Origin: Mesorhizobium sp.
GTDB taxonomy: Bacteria > Pseudomonadota > Alphaproteobacteria > Rhizobiales > Rhizobiaceae
NCBI GenBank assembly: GCA_004017535.1
Contig: SAJS01000001.1
Location: forward strand, 186,001-250,000
Direction of reading: 5' to 3'
DNA: 64,000 nucleotides
Each line of letters begins with the position of its first letter. The stretch's first letter is position 1. The notes beneath the pieces were generated by a model. That model searched no databases. It was not told the origin of the DNA and saw only the letters and a list, made by a program, of their open reading frames with translations. Shown piece after piece: positions 7,199 to 16,024 of this stretch. The translations under genes and the position numbers were made by a program.

Positions 7199-7900
7199 AT
7201 GCGCAAGGCCTCGCGCCTGTTCGAGATCATCCAGATCCTGCGTCTGGCCAGAAAACCGGTGACCGCAGCTGCGATGGCCGGCCAACTGGAAGTGACGGTG
7301 CGCTCGGTCTATCGCGACATTGCCGCGCTCCAGGCGATGCGCGTGCCGATCGAGGGCGGGCGCGGTATCGGCTACATATTGCGCCCGGGCTTCGACCTGC
7401 CGCCGCTGATGTTCTCCATCGAGGAGATGGAAGCGATCGTGCTGTCGCTGGCGCTGCTCGAACGCACGGGCGACGACGAGCTGAAGCAGGCGGCAAAACG
7501 CGTCGGCGCCAAGATCGCCGGCGCCGTGCCGCCGCCCTTGCGGCAAACCCTCGACGCCAATGCGCTTCATGCCTGGGGTTTTGCGGCGCCTTCAGTCTCC
7601 GCCGTCGACCTTGCGCAGGTCCGCCGCGCCATCCGCGACGAAGAGAAGCTCGCTCTCTCCTACCGCGACGAGGCGGGGCGGGCGACCGAGCGCATCATCC
7701 GTCCGGTCGCGCTGATCTATTATGCCGAGACCGCCAACATCGTCGCCTGGTGCGAATTGCGCCAGGCGATCCGCAATTTCCGCAGCGATCGCATCGAGGA
7801 TTGCCGGCCAACGAACCTGTGGTTCAAGGGCGAGGGCGACCGGCTGCGGCAGGTCTGGGTAGACGGCTGGGAGATCAATGCCGCGGCCGCCGGCAACTGA
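7199..7900 (+). CDS. YafY-type transcriptional regulator (HTH_11 + WYL domain)
   Basis: A 233-residue regulator. Residues about 1-60 form a DeoR-like winged helix (VTAAAMAGQLEVTVRSVYRDI then a GRGIGY wing), and the C-terminal half carries a WYL ligand-sensing domain around ALIYYAETANIVAWCELR. The ATG at 7199 is preferred over the upstream GTG because the helix-turn-helix of this family starts at MRKASRLFEI; GGGTGGA lies before it. It is divergent from the LysE-type exporter, whose promoter region has matching inverted repeats, so autoregulation and control of the exporter are likely. The ligand is unknown. Confidence 0.88.
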   Translation: MRKASRLFEIIQILRLARKPVTAAAMAGQLEVTVRSVYRDIAALQAMRVPIEGGRGIGYILRPGFDLPPLMFSIEEMEAIVLSLALLERTGDDELKQAAKRVGAKIAGAVPPPLRQTLDANALHAWGFAAPSVSAVDLAQVRRAIRDEEKLALSYRDEAGRATERIIRPVALIYYAETANIVAWCELRQAIRNFRSDRIEDCRPTNLWFKGEGDRLRQVWVDGWEINAAAAGN

Positions 7901-7915
7901 GGCGCTGCCCCGGCT

Positions 7916-8716
7916 TCAGGGCACGATGCCGCGGCAGGCCCAGGCGACATTGGCGAAGGATCGCGGGCCGTCGGGCCGGCCGGCCTGATAGGCATCGCGG
8001 ACGGCGGCCTCGACGCGCTCCCGCTCGGCCTTATCCAGCGTGGTCATGTATTTGCCGAGCGGACCTTCTCCGGCGCGGATCGGCGCCCAGAGGTCGTTGA
8101 AATCGGCGTAGTCCATCCGGATCATCAGCTCCGCTTCCGTGACGTCGGCGAGACCCTGCTCCACAAAGGTCCGCTTCATCTCGCCCGGCTGCATCATCGG
8201 CTGGAAGCAGTAGCGGCTGCGCATCTGTCGGCCGCTTTCGCTGAGCGCGGCAATCGTGTCGATCATCATGCGCATCCCGGTCATGCCGCCGTAATGGTCC
8301 CAGACCACTGCTGCGACTATGCCGCCTGGTCGCACCACGCGGCGCATCTCGGCCACCGCCTTGCCGGCCTCCGGCACGAAATGCAGCACCAGCAGCGCCA
8401 GCGCGCGGTCGAACGCATCATCGGCGAATGGCAAGGCGGTCGCATCGGCCTGGCTGATGGTGATGCGCGGATCGGTGTTTTTCTCCTTCGCCGCCGCGAC
8501 GAAGACCGGGGAAAAATCGATGGCCTGGATCTCGGCAAGATCGGTGGATTTTGCCAGCTCGAAGGTCAGGCTCCCGGTGCCGCAGCCGACATCGAGGATT
8601 GTCTCGCCGGAGGCAAGCCCGGCGAAATCGATGAATTTTGGCGCGAGCCTGCAGCTCCAGCGCCCCATGAGTTGCTCGTAACCGGATGCGGCATGGACGG
8701 TGAAGGTTGATGTCAT
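7916..8716 (-). CDS. Class I SAM-dependent methyltransferase
   Basis: A 266-residue Methyltransf_11/25-type enzyme. The SAM-binding motif LDVGCGTGSLTFEL (about residues 40-53) is followed by the acidic AIDFSP, by ADATALPFADDAFD, and by LLVLHFVPEA, the standard UbiE-like order. The substrate is unknown: this group includes small-molecule C-, O- and N-methyltransferases. It converges on the WYL regulator with only 15 bp between the stops. No partner gene indicates a pathway. Confidence 0.85.
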   Translation of the reverse strand: MTSTFTVHAASGYEQLMGRWSCRLAPKFIDFAGLASGETILDVGCGTGSLTFELAKSTDLAEIQAIDFSPVFVAAAKEKNTDPRITISQADATALPFADDAFDRALALLVLHFVPEAGKAVAEMRRVVRPGGIVAAVVWDHYGGMTGMRMMIDTIAALSESGRQMRSRYCFQPMMQPGEMKRTFVEQGLADVTEAELMIRMDYADFNDLWAPIRAGEGPLGKYMTTLDKAERERVEAAVRDAYQAGRPDGPRSFANVAWACRGIVP

Positions 8717-8810
8717 CGGAGCCTCCCATTCATGAGCTTAAGCTAAACGACGGCGCAACTCCGGGCAATCTGCAACATCGGCAGCAAAGATAGCGGAATG
8801 AGTTGGCGCT

Positions 8811-9923
8811 TTATGTGGGTGATTTCACGCGCGCCACACTCTCCCGCTCCACCAGCGGGCATTCCAGCTTGGTGATCGGATAGCGGCCGCGGCCGGGCGT
8901 CGGCGGGGTTTCGAGCTGCTCGATCGCCCATTGGCCCATCGCCAGATGCGGCAGGATCGAAGTGGTCAGCGGCGGGAAGAGATGGCGGGCGATCTCCTCG
9001 TCGTCATAGCCCACCACGGAAATGTCCTGCGGGATATGCAGGCCGGCTTCCTTCAGCGCCTCGTAGCAGCCGATCGCCGTGCGGTCGTTCTGGCAGAAGA
9101 TCGCGGTGGGACGCTCCTTGAGCCCGAGCAGCTTCACCGTCGCGGCATATCCGGCGCTGGCTGACCAGTCGCCCTCGACCACCAGCTCGGGATCGAAGGG
9201 GATGTCGGCGGTGGCCAAAGCGCGGCGGTAGCCCTTGAGCCGGTCCTGCGCAGCCTGCATCCACGGCTCGCCGGTGATCGTGGCGATACGCCGATGGCCG
9301 TGCGCGATCAGATGCCTTGTCGCGCTCTGGCCGCCGGCGATCTCGGAGGGAACCACGGCCGGGAAGGCATAGTCGGCGGTGTAGCAGTTGAGCAGGATGA
9401 CCGGAATGTCGAGGCTATAGAGGAAATCCGGCGCCGTGATCTCGCGCGTGAAGATGGTCATGTAGATCAGCGCCGAGATGCCGCGTCGCGTCAGCGCTGA
9501 AATCGCGCGCGGCTCCATCACCGCGTCGCCCATGGTCTGGGCCACCAGGAGCACGTTGCCAGCGTTCCACGAGGCCTGCCGCGCGCCCTCGATGGCGACC
9601 ACCGCCTCGGGGCTGGTGGCGAGCTGGTCGACCGCGAAGCCGATGACGCCGTCCAGGCCCTCGAACGGCGTGACCGGCGGCCTGAGCGCCGAGAAGACCG
9701 GCGGCGAATAGCCCAGCGCCCGCGCCGCCTCGATCACCCGGTCGCGTGTCTGCTGCGACAGCCTTATGCCCGGCGAATCGTTAAGCACGAACGAGACCGT
9801 CGCCTGCGAGCAGCCGGCGGCGCGCGCAATGTCGGTCATGGTCACACGCCCCTTCGGCTTGGCCGCCGGCTTGCGGCGCCTGGAAGCCCCGGGAGGATCG
9901 TGCAGGTCCGTCGGTTCGCTCAT
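8811..9923 (-). CDS. LacI family transcriptional regulator
   Basis: A 370-residue sugar-responsive repressor. Residues about 27-75 form the LacI headpiece (VTMTDIARAAGCSQATVSFVLND, broken here: VTMTDIARAAG / CSQATVSFVLND), followed by a periplasmic-binding-like effector domain with FCQNDRTAIGCYEAL and VVGYDDEEIARHLFPPLTT. An extra N-terminal Arg/Lys-rich stretch precedes the headpiece. It is divergent from the sugar importer at 10548-14175, and the ACTAATA repeats lie between them, so it probably controls that importer and itself. The inducer sugar is unknown. Confidence 0.9.
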   Translation of the reverse strand: MSEPTDLHDPPGASRRRKPAAKPKGRVTMTDIARAAGCSQATVSFVLNDSPGIRLSQQTRDRVIEAARALGYSPPVFSALRPPVTPFEGLDGVIGFAVDQLATSPEAVVAIEGARQASWNAGNVLLVAQTMGDAVMEPRAISALTRRGISALIYMTIFTREITAPDFLYSLDIPVILLNCYTADYAFPAVVPSEIAGGQSATRHLIAHGHRRIATITGEPWMQAAQDRLKGYRRALATADIPFDPELVVEGDWSASAGYAATVKLLGLKERPTAIFCQNDRTAIGCYEALKEAGLHIPQDISVVGYDDEEIARHLFPPLTTSILPHLAMGQWAIEQLETPPTPGRGRYPITKLECPLVERESVARVKSPT

Positions 9924-10010
9924 GGTCGTTTCCCAAACCCAGCCGGCTCTAAATCAAAGGTGGCGGCAACGGCAAGATGGTCGAGGCCGCTGCGTTCATC
10001 GAGGTGCGAA

Positions 10011-10026
10011 ACTAATACATATTAGT
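10011..10026. promoter_or_regulatory. Candidate LacI-type operator (perfect palindrome)
   Basis: ACTAATA-CA-TATTAGT is a perfect 16-bp inverted repeat 88 bp upstream of the LacI regulator start, in otherwise G+C-rich DNA. The size and symmetry suit a LacI-family dimer. Confidence 0.55.
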
Positions 10027-10212
10027 AGGCATCACATGCAAGTCGCCGGCTACGCCGCTTCACGACGAACCCAGTCAGACAAGGTCATCAATGCTGACAA
10101 TTCTGTCATTTTCCGCGCGGCTGCAGACTTTGTGGCGCTCGCTCTCCTCACTCCCGGCGCGTCTTTCGACCAGCATCTCCTCCGCGTCGAAAGCGCGCCT
10201 CGCGCTATCGTA

Positions 10213-10233
10213 ACTAATAGTCTTTACTAATAC
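10213..10233. promoter_or_regulatory. Second ACTAATA site, direct repeat
   Basis: ACTAATAG (10213-10220) and ACTAATAC (10226-10233) repeat the half-site of the 10011 palindrome in direct orientation, 13 bp apart, on the side facing the sugar importer. Two sites about 200 bp apart could allow looping by the LacI-type protein. Confidence 0.45.
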
Positions 10234-10547
10234 CCGTAAGCATTCTACTGTCAACTCGCCGCGGCCGTCCGGGCGCCCGTTCGGTGCCGGCAGACGAGAG
10301 GGGCGCTCGCCCGAAATCCGGCTTTATCGCCGGTTTGGGCCCGCATCCATTCTCACGAAAATGTCAGACAAATCGGACTATTTACGAATGCCACATGAGT
10401 GTCTAGTGTCTCGACCGCGGCCCGATCGGCACCGTTCTTAAGTCGGCGGACCTTCGCGCCAGACCCTTGAGGAGGAGGGTTGTGCGGACCGCGGCCGAGA
10501 CATCGGCGACGAGTTCTACAGTCAGGTTCTACAAGGGAGGTTGAACT

Positions 10548-11510
10548 ATGAAATCCATTATCCGTAACGCATCTGTCGCCGCGGCGGCCCTGCTCATCGG
10601 GCTTGCGGCCACGGCGGTTACCCGCGCGGACGACAAGCCGACGCTGGCCTTCGTCGTCAACGGCGCGTCAGACTTCTGGAAGGCGGCGGAAGCCGGCGTG
10701 AAGAAGGCGCAGGGCGAACTGCCCGACTACAATCTCGAGCTGAAGTATCCGGAACAGTCCTCGGTCGCCATCCAGCAGCGGCTGATGGATGACCTGGTGA
10801 CGGCAGGCGTCAAGGGCATCATGGTCTCGGCCGTCGATCCCAAGACCTCGACCGATGGCCTGAACAAGATCGCCTCGGAAACCGCGCTGTTCACCACCGA
10901 CTCCGATGCGCCGCAGACCAAGCGCGTCGCCTATATCGGCTCGTCCAACGTCGATGCCGGCAAGCAGGCGGCCGAGATCGCCAAGAAGGCGATGCCGAAT
11001 GGCGGCAAGTGCCTGGGCTTCGTCGGCCTGCTCGGCGCCGACAACGCCAAGGAGCGCATCCAGGGCATGAAGGACGGGCTCGCCGGCAGCAAGATCGAGC
11101 TGGTCGACGTGCGCGGCGACGATATCGACCAGGCGCGCGCCAAGAAGAATGTCGAGGACGCGCTGGTCGCCAGCCCCGACATCACCTGCATGGTCGGCTT
11201 CTACTCCTACAACACGCCGCGCATCTATGAAGCGCTGCGCGACGCCGGTAAGCTCGGCCAGATCACCGTCGTCGGCTTCGACGACGATCCGATCACGCTG
11301 GGCGGCGTCAAGGAAGGCACGGTTGCCGCCACCGTGGTGCAGCAGCCCTTCGAATGGGCCTATCAGGGCATGAAGCTGATGGCCGCCTATCTCAAGGGCG
11401 ACAAGTCGGGCATCCCGGCCAACGGGTTGATCATCATCCCGACCAAGATCATCGGCAAGGATGACGTCGACGCTTATGCCGCCAACCTCAAGGCGATGCA
11501 GGGCAAGTAA
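10548..11510 (+). CDS. Sugar ABC transporter substrate-binding protein (RbsB-like)
   Basis: A 320-residue periplasmic protein with a Sec signal peptide (about residues 1-27, cleavage near TAVTRA/DDKP) and the periplasmic-binding-protein-4 fold: LAFVVNGASDFWKAAEAG, TDSDAPQTKRVAYIGSSN, and VVGFDDDPITLGGV. It would bind a pentose, hexose or cyclitol for the ATPase and permease that follow. A strong hairpin (11525-11555) separates it from the ATPase gene, a common way to give the binding protein more mRNA than the membrane parts. The sugar cannot be assigned. Confidence 0.92.
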   Translation: MKSIIRNASVAAAALLIGLAATAVTRADDKPTLAFVVNGASDFWKAAEAGVKKAQGELPDYNLELKYPEQSSVAIQQRLMDDLVTAGVKGIMVSAVDPKTSTDGLNKIASETALFTTDSDAPQTKRVAYIGSSNVDAGKQAAEIAKKAMPNGGKCLGFVGLLGADNAKERIQGMKDGLAGSKIELVDVRGDDIDQARAKKNVEDALVASPDITCMVGFYSYNTPRIYEALRDAGKLGQITVVGFDDDPITLGGVKEGTVAATVVQQPFEWAYQGMKLMAAYLKGDKSGIPANGLIIIPTKIIGKDDVDAYAANLKAMQGK

Positions 11511-11524
11511 GCCCGGCACAGTTG

Positions 11525-11555
11525 CGCCGGCTCAAGGGGTTTCCTTGAGCCGGCG
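11525..11555 (+). terminator. Intra-operon hairpin after the binding-protein gene
   Basis: CGCCGGCTCAAGG-GGTTT-CCTTGAGCCGGCG is a perfect 13-base-pair stem, 14 bp after the binding-protein stop. No T run follows, so it is more likely an mRNA 3'-end stabiliser or partial terminator than a full stop. Confidence 0.65.
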
Positions 11556-11617
11556 TTCGTATTGACGGACCCGCCAAGGCCGGTCAGTCTGTGGCCCACC
11601 GGCTGCTGTCAGGCGCG

Positions 11618-13183
11618 ATGACCTCTACCGAGACCACTCACCCAAACACCGCTCCGTTCCTGAGCCTCGAGGCCGTGCGCAAGACCTATCCGGGCGTTGT
11701 CGCCCTGGACAGGTTCTCGATGGAGGTCCGGCCTGGCGAGGTCATCGGCCTTGTCGGCGAAAACGGCGCTGGCAAATCGACGCTGATGAAGATCCTCGGC
11801 GGCGTGACGCGGCCGGACAGCGGCACCATCACTGTCGATGGCATCGCGCATGACGGGCTGACCGTCGAGCAGAGCATCGGCTCCGGCATCGCTTTCGTGC
11901 ACCAGGAATTGAACCTCTTCGAAAACCTCGACGTCGCCGCCAACATCTTCTTCGGCCGCGAGCCGCTTCGCGCCGGGCCGTTGAGCCTGGTCGACCGCGC
12001 CAGGCTGCGTGAAATGGTGGCGCCGCTCCTGAAGCGCGTCGGCGCCAATTTTTCTGCGGACGCGCCGGTCGCGTCGCTGTCGCTCGCCCAGCAGCAGATG
12101 GTCGAGATCGCCAAGGCGCTGTCGATCAGGGCCCGCCTTGTGATCCTCGACGAGCCGACCTCCAGCCTGCCCATGGCGGAAACCGAAAAGCTCCTCGACG
12201 TCATCAAGGGGCTGAAGGCGCAAGGCATCAGCGTCATCTTCATTTCGCACCGTCTGCATGAGATCGAGCGCGTCGCCGACCGCGTCGTGGTGCTGCGCGA
12301 CGGCACCCTGGCCGGCACGCTGGCGAAAGAGCGGATCAATCACGACGAGATGGTCAGGCTGATGATCGGCCGCATGCTGAAGGAGCGGGAGAAGGCGGGC
12401 GAAGCCGCGCGCGCGCCGGGCACCGTCGCGCTGTCTGCCGAGGCGATCCGCACCAGCACCTATCCAGATAGGCCGGTCAGCATCGAGCTGAGGCGCGCGG
12501 AGATCCTCGGCCTCGCGGGCCTGGTCGGCTCCGGCCGCACCGAGCTCGCGCGCGTGCTGTTCGGCATCGACGAGCGTTTGGCCGGCAGCGTCACGCTCGA
12601 CGGCAAGCCGCTCAATGTCGGCTCGGCCGCTGACGCGGTGGCGAACGGCATCTTCCTCGTGCCGGAAGACCGCAAGCTCACCGGCATATTGCTCGATCTC
12701 TCGATCGCGCAGAACATTACGCTGCCCAACCTGCCGGCGCACGCCAGGCGCTCGCTGGTCGCGACCGGCGCGGAGCTCGCGACGGCCGAAAAGCAGAAGA
12801 AGAACCTCGGCATCAAGGCGCCGTCGGTGCTCACCCGCACCGGCACGCTGTCGGGCGGCAACCAGCAGAAGGTGGTTCTCGCCAAATGGCTGGCGATGGA
12901 CCCCAAGGTGATGATCCTGGACGAGCCGACGCGCGGCATCGACATCGGCGCCAAGGCCGAAATCTACGGGCTGATGCGGGCGCTGGCCGATGCCGGCGTC
13001 GCCGTGCTGATGATCTCCAGCGACATGGAAGAGGTGATCGGCGTCTCGGACCGCATCGCGGTCATGCATGAGGGGCAGATCTCCGGCATTCTCGACAAGG
13101 ACGATTTCAGCCAGGAGAACGTGCTCTTGCTGGCGGTCGGCAAGAAGCCGAAACTGCTGCAAGCGGCGGGAGGACTTGAATGA
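11618..13183 (+). CDS. Sugar ABC transporter ATP-binding protein (RbsA-like, two ABC domains)
   Basis: A 521-residue double ATPase. The first domain has Walker A GENGAGKST, SLAQQQMVEIAKAL in place of the signature, and VILDEPTSSLP. The second has a degenerate P-loop region (GLVGSGRTELARVLFG), the signature LSGGNQQKVVLAKWL, and VMILDEPTRGIDIG; this asymmetry is normal for RbsA/XylG proteins. A GTG at 11591 is an alternative start; the ATG at 11618 is chosen because the conserved domain begins soon after it, though neither has a good ribosome-binding site. Its stop overlaps the permease start by four bases. Confidence 0.92.
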   Translation: MTSTETTHPNTAPFLSLEAVRKTYPGVVALDRFSMEVRPGEVIGLVGENGAGKSTLMKILGGVTRPDSGTITVDGIAHDGLTVEQSIGSGIAFVHQELNLFENLDVAANIFFGREPLRAGPLSLVDRARLREMVAPLLKRVGANFSADAPVASLSLAQQQMVEIAKALSIRARLVILDEPTSSLPMAETEKLLDVIKGLKAQGISVIFISHRLHEIERVADRVVVLRDGTLAGTLAKERINHDEMVRLMIGRMLKEREKAGEAARAPGTVALSAEAIRTSTYPDRPVSIELRRAEILGLAGLVGSGRTELARVLFGIDERLAGSVTLDGKPLNVGSAADAVANGIFLVPEDRKLTGILLDLSIAQNITLPNLPAHARRSLVATGAELATAEKQKKNLGIKAPSVLTRTGTLSGGNQQKVVLAKWLAMDPKVMILDEPTRGIDIGAKAEIYGLMRALADAGVAVLMISSDMEEVIGVSDRIAVMHEGQISGILDKDDFSQENVLLLAVGKKPKLLQAAGGLE

Positions 13184-14175
13184 GCAAGAAAGATCTCGGC
13201 CTGCTGATCCTGATCCTGGTGGTCGGGGCGGTGGTGACGGCCATCAATCCGCGCTTCCTGTCGGCGATCAATCTCGCCAACACCTCCAACCTCGTCGCCC
13301 TGTTCGGCATCCTGTCGATCGGCCAGGCCTTCGTCATCATCACCGGCGGCATCGAATTGTCCGTCGGCTCGCTGATCGCGCTGCTCGGCACGCTGTTCAT
13401 CGACTTCATCGCGGTGCGCGAGCTGGACTGGCCGCTGGCCTTCGTGGTGATCATCGTGCTTGGCGCCGTCATCGGCTTCGTGCATGGCTGGCTGATCACA
13501 AGGCTGAAATTGCAGCCCTTCGTGGTGACGCTGTGCGGCCTCTTGATCTATCGCGGCGTGGCGCGTTTCTACACCGCCGACGGCACGGCGGGCTTCGCCT
13601 TCGGGCAGAATTTCCCGACGCTCGAATTCCTGACCGCGGGCCGTTCCTACGGCCTGCCGAACTCCTTCATCGCGCTGATCGTCATCGCCATAGTCATGTG
13701 GGTGGTGCTGCACCGCTCGGTGTTCGGCCGCTATCTCTACGCCATCGGCAAGAATGAGGAAGCCGCGAAATATTCCGGCATCCGCACCGGCAGGATCATC
13801 ATCGCGGCCTATGTCATCTGCGGCGTGCTGACGGCGCTGTCGGCGATCTATTTCGCCATGTACACGCGCTCGATCTCGCCGGCGAGCCACGGCCAGTTCT
13901 ATGAGCTCTACGCCATCGCCGCGGCGGTGCTCGGCGGCTTCTCGCTGCGCGGCGGCGAGGGCTCGCTGGTCGGCGTGATCCTCGGCACCGTGCTGCTGCA
14001 GGAATTGCAGAACCTCGTCAACCTGCTCGGCATCCCCTCATCGCTCAATTTCGCGGTGATGGGCGGCGTCATCCTGATCGGCGTGCTGGTCGACCAGCAA
14101 TGGGGCGTCTTCCGCGCCCGGCGCCGCATGATCGAGGCGACGCGCCAGAACGTTGCGGGCGCGCCGGCGGAGTAA
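13180..14175 (+). CDS. Sugar ABC transporter permease (RbsC-like)
   Basis: A 331-residue inner-membrane permease of the BPD_transp_2 family, with a first membrane helix right at the N-terminus and the signature TGGIELSVGSLIALLG (about residues 60-75). AAVLGGFSLRGGEGSLVG is the conserved C-terminal block. It overlaps the ATPase gene by four bases (ATGA), so translation is coupled. With 10548 and 11618 it forms a complete importer, probably under the divergent LacI regulator. No catabolic gene accompanies it here. Confidence 0.92.
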   Translation: MSKKDLGLLILILVVGAVVTAINPRFLSAINLANTSNLVALFGILSIGQAFVIITGGIELSVGSLIALLGTLFIDFIAVRELDWPLAFVVIIVLGAVIGFVHGWLITRLKLQPFVVTLCGLLIYRGVARFYTADGTAGFAFGQNFPTLEFLTAGRSYGLPNSFIALIVIAIVMWVVLHRSVFGRYLYAIGKNEEAAKYSGIRTGRIIIAAYVICGVLTALSAIYFAMYTRSISPASHGQFYELYAIAAAVLGGFSLRGGEGSLVGVILGTVLLQELQNLVNLLGIPSSLNFAVMGGVILIGVLVDQQWGVFRARRRMIEATRQNVAGAPAE

Positions 14176-14357
14176 CCTCGCTCTTCCGCTCACGGCCTGA
14201 TTGGATCGATGCTCGCGGATGAGCCGCCGGGCGCGTGCGGATTCGTCGACGAATTGCAACAACCCGTGAACCGGAAAACAGCCCTTGTCGGCGAATCGGG
14301 GCTGGGCTAAGCAGTTGGTATCTGAGGGCTCCAAGAACAAAAATGGGAGTAACTACC

Positions 14358-15200
14358 GTGACATCATCACGTTGGATCGCGCTCGCGGCGCTGGCGTTGA
14401 CCTGCTCGACCCCGGCACTGGCCAAGGACTGGAAGACCGTCTCCGTCGCCATGGAGGGCTCCTACGCCCCGTGGAACCAGACGGACGCCAGCGGCAAGAT
14501 CGTCGGCTTCGAGGTGGATATCCTCAACGACGTCTGCGCCCGCGCCAAGCTCGAATGCAACATCGTGGCGCAGGATTGGGACGGCGTCATTCCCGGCCTT
14601 ACCGCGGGCAAATTCGACATCGTCATGGACGGCATGTCGATCACCGAGGAGCGCATGAAGACGATCGACTTCTCGATTCCCTATGCCTCTTCGCCGGTGG
14701 CCTTCCTGGCCGACAAGAACGGTCCGCTGGCCAACCTGTCCAACAAAGGCAAGATGATCGATCTGTCGAAAGACGACGCCGAATCCAAGGCGGCGCTCGA
14801 CACGCTGCGCAAGGAGCTCACCGGGAAGAATGTCGGCCTGCAGGTCTCGACCACCGAAGCGACCTTCGCCGACAAATATCTGAAGGACGTCGCCAACGTC
14901 CATGAATACAAGACCACCGACGAGCACGACCTCGACCTGATGGCGGGCCGCATCGACGTGGCCTTCGCCGACACCACCTATTTCCTCGGCACGCTGGCCA
15001 AGCCCGATGCCAAGGACCTCGAATTCGTCGGCCCGCAATTCAAGGGAGGTCCGATCCTCGGGCCGGGCATCGGCGCCGCCTTCCGCAAGACCGACAAGGA
15101 CCTGCAGGACATCTACAACAAGGCGCTCAAGGCTGCGCTCGATGACGGCTCGGTGTCGAAATACTCCATGCAATGGTTCAAGATCGACATTACCAAGTAA
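14358..15200 (+). CDS. Amino-acid/opine-type ABC transporter substrate-binding protein
   Basis: A periplasmic protein of about 280 residues (SBP_bac_3 family). A signal peptide (about residues 1-22, ending STPALA) precedes the type-2 binding fold: VAMEGSYAPWN, GKIVGFEVDILNDVC, GLTAGKFDIVMDGMSIT, and a C-terminal VSKYSMQWF. The best start is the GTG at 14358, with GGGAG eight bases upstream; an ATG at 14343 in the same frame lies within that site. The relatives are lysine/arginine/ornithine and octopine/nopaline binders, so a basic amino acid or opine is the likely ligand. Confidence 0.88.
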   Translation: MTSSRWIALAALALTCSTPALAKDWKTVSVAMEGSYAPWNQTDASGKIVGFEVDILNDVCARAKLECNIVAQDWDGVIPGLTAGKFDIVMDGMSITEERMKTIDFSIPYASSPVAFLADKNGPLANLSNKGKMIDLSKDDAESKAALDTLRKELTGKNVGLQVSTTEATFADKYLKDVANVHEYKTTDEHDLDLMAGRIDVAFADTTYFLGTLAKPDAKDLEFVGPQFKGGPILGPGIGAAFRKTDKDLQDIYNKALKAALDDGSVSKYSMQWFKIDITK

Positions 15201-15208
15201 TGTCGCAG

Positions 15209-15236
15209 CGGGAGCAGCCAAGGCTGCTCCCGTTTT
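15209..15236 (+). terminator. Hairpin with T run after the amino-acid binding-protein gene
   Basis: CGGGAGCAGCC-AA-GGCTGCTCCCG, an 11-base-pair inverted repeat followed by TTTT, lies nine bases after the stop. It resembles a rho-independent terminator placed inside the operon, so it may limit read-through into the permease genes. Confidence 0.65.
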
Positions 15237-15276
15237 GCATTGAGACAAGCAACCGTCGCCGGGAGGGAAGGCGTAG

Positions 15277-16023
15277 GTGGAGTTTCTCAACGATCTCAAG
15301 GACCAGGTGTCGACGGCCTATGAGCTGCTGGCCGCCGGCTGGGGCGTGCAACTGCTCTGGGGCATCGGCTGGACGCTCGCCGTCACGGTCGTCTCGATGC
15401 TGATTGGTGCTGCGCTGGGTTCGCTGGTCGCGGCGGCAAAGCTCTCGCATCGCGGCGGCTTGAGGTTCATCGGCGAGAGCTACACCACCGTCTTCCGCGG
15501 CGAACCGGAACTTCTGATCATCTATCTCTTCTACTATGGCGGCACGCAGGTGCTGACCGGCGTGGCGCGGTCGACCGGGTCGATCGGCTCGACCGACATC
15601 TTGAACATGCCGAGCTTCCTCGGCGGCGTGCTCGCGGTCGGCATCATTTCCGGCGCCTATCAGGCCGAGGTTTTTCGCGGCTCGTTCCTGGCGATCCATC
15701 GCGGCGAGCTGGAGGCGGCGCGCGCCTACGGCATGTCGGCCTGGCTGCGGTTTCGCCTCGTCATCGTGCCGCAGGTGCTGCGCCTCGCGGTGCCGGGGCT
15801 GGGCAATGTCTGGCAACTGACCATCAAGGATTCGGCGCTGATCTCGGTCACCGGCGTCGCCGAGCTGATGCTCACCGCCAACAAGGCCGCGCGTTCGACG
15901 CATCATTCGCTGCTTTTCTACACGGTCGCCGGCATCCTTTATTTGGTGATGACCTCGATCTCGACGCCGATCTTCGAAAAGGCCGAGCGTTACACCTCGC
16001 GCAGTTTCACGCGGCCGAAGTGA
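15277..16023 (+). CDS. Amino-acid ABC transporter permease (HisQ-like)
   Basis: A 248-residue polar-amino-acid permease (HisM/HisQ family, BPD_transp_1). The EAA loop that contacts the ATPase is clear: ELEAARAYGMSAWLRFRLVI, then PQVLRLAVPGLGN. It starts at a GTG with GGGAGG 14-19 bases upstream, so the start is slightly uncertain. It forms the heterodimeric channel with the next gene, whose GTG lies one base after this stop. Confidence 0.9.
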   Translation: MEFLNDLKDQVSTAYELLAAGWGVQLLWGIGWTLAVTVVSMLIGAALGSLVAAAKLSHRGGLRFIGESYTTVFRGEPELLIIYLFYYGGTQVLTGVARSTGSIGSTDILNMPSFLGGVLAVGIISGAYQAEVFRGSFLAIHRGELEAARAYGMSAWLRFRLVIVPQVLRLAVPGLGNVWQLTIKDSALISVTGVAELMLTANKAARSTHHSLLFYTVAGILYLVMTSISTPIFEKAERYTSRSFTRPK

Positions 16024-16024
16024 G

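Larger units (their letters stand above)
9924..10547. other. Long intergenic region between the LacI regulator and its presumed target operon
   Basis: These 624 bases hold no convincing gene. They contain the ACTAATA repeat sites (10011-10233) in locally A+T-rich patches and a T/A-rich stretch near 10360-10400. Just before the binding-protein start, AAGGGAGG (about 10533-10540) is a good ribosome-binding site. The distance from the last repeat to the gene (about 315 bp) leaves room for a long untranslated leader. Confidence 0.6.

Noticed and set aside
9924-10547. A hidden gene or riboswitch in the LacI intergenic region
   Set aside because: The open frame at 9766-10230 overlaps the LacI gene and has no coding character; no known riboswitch pattern was recognised.
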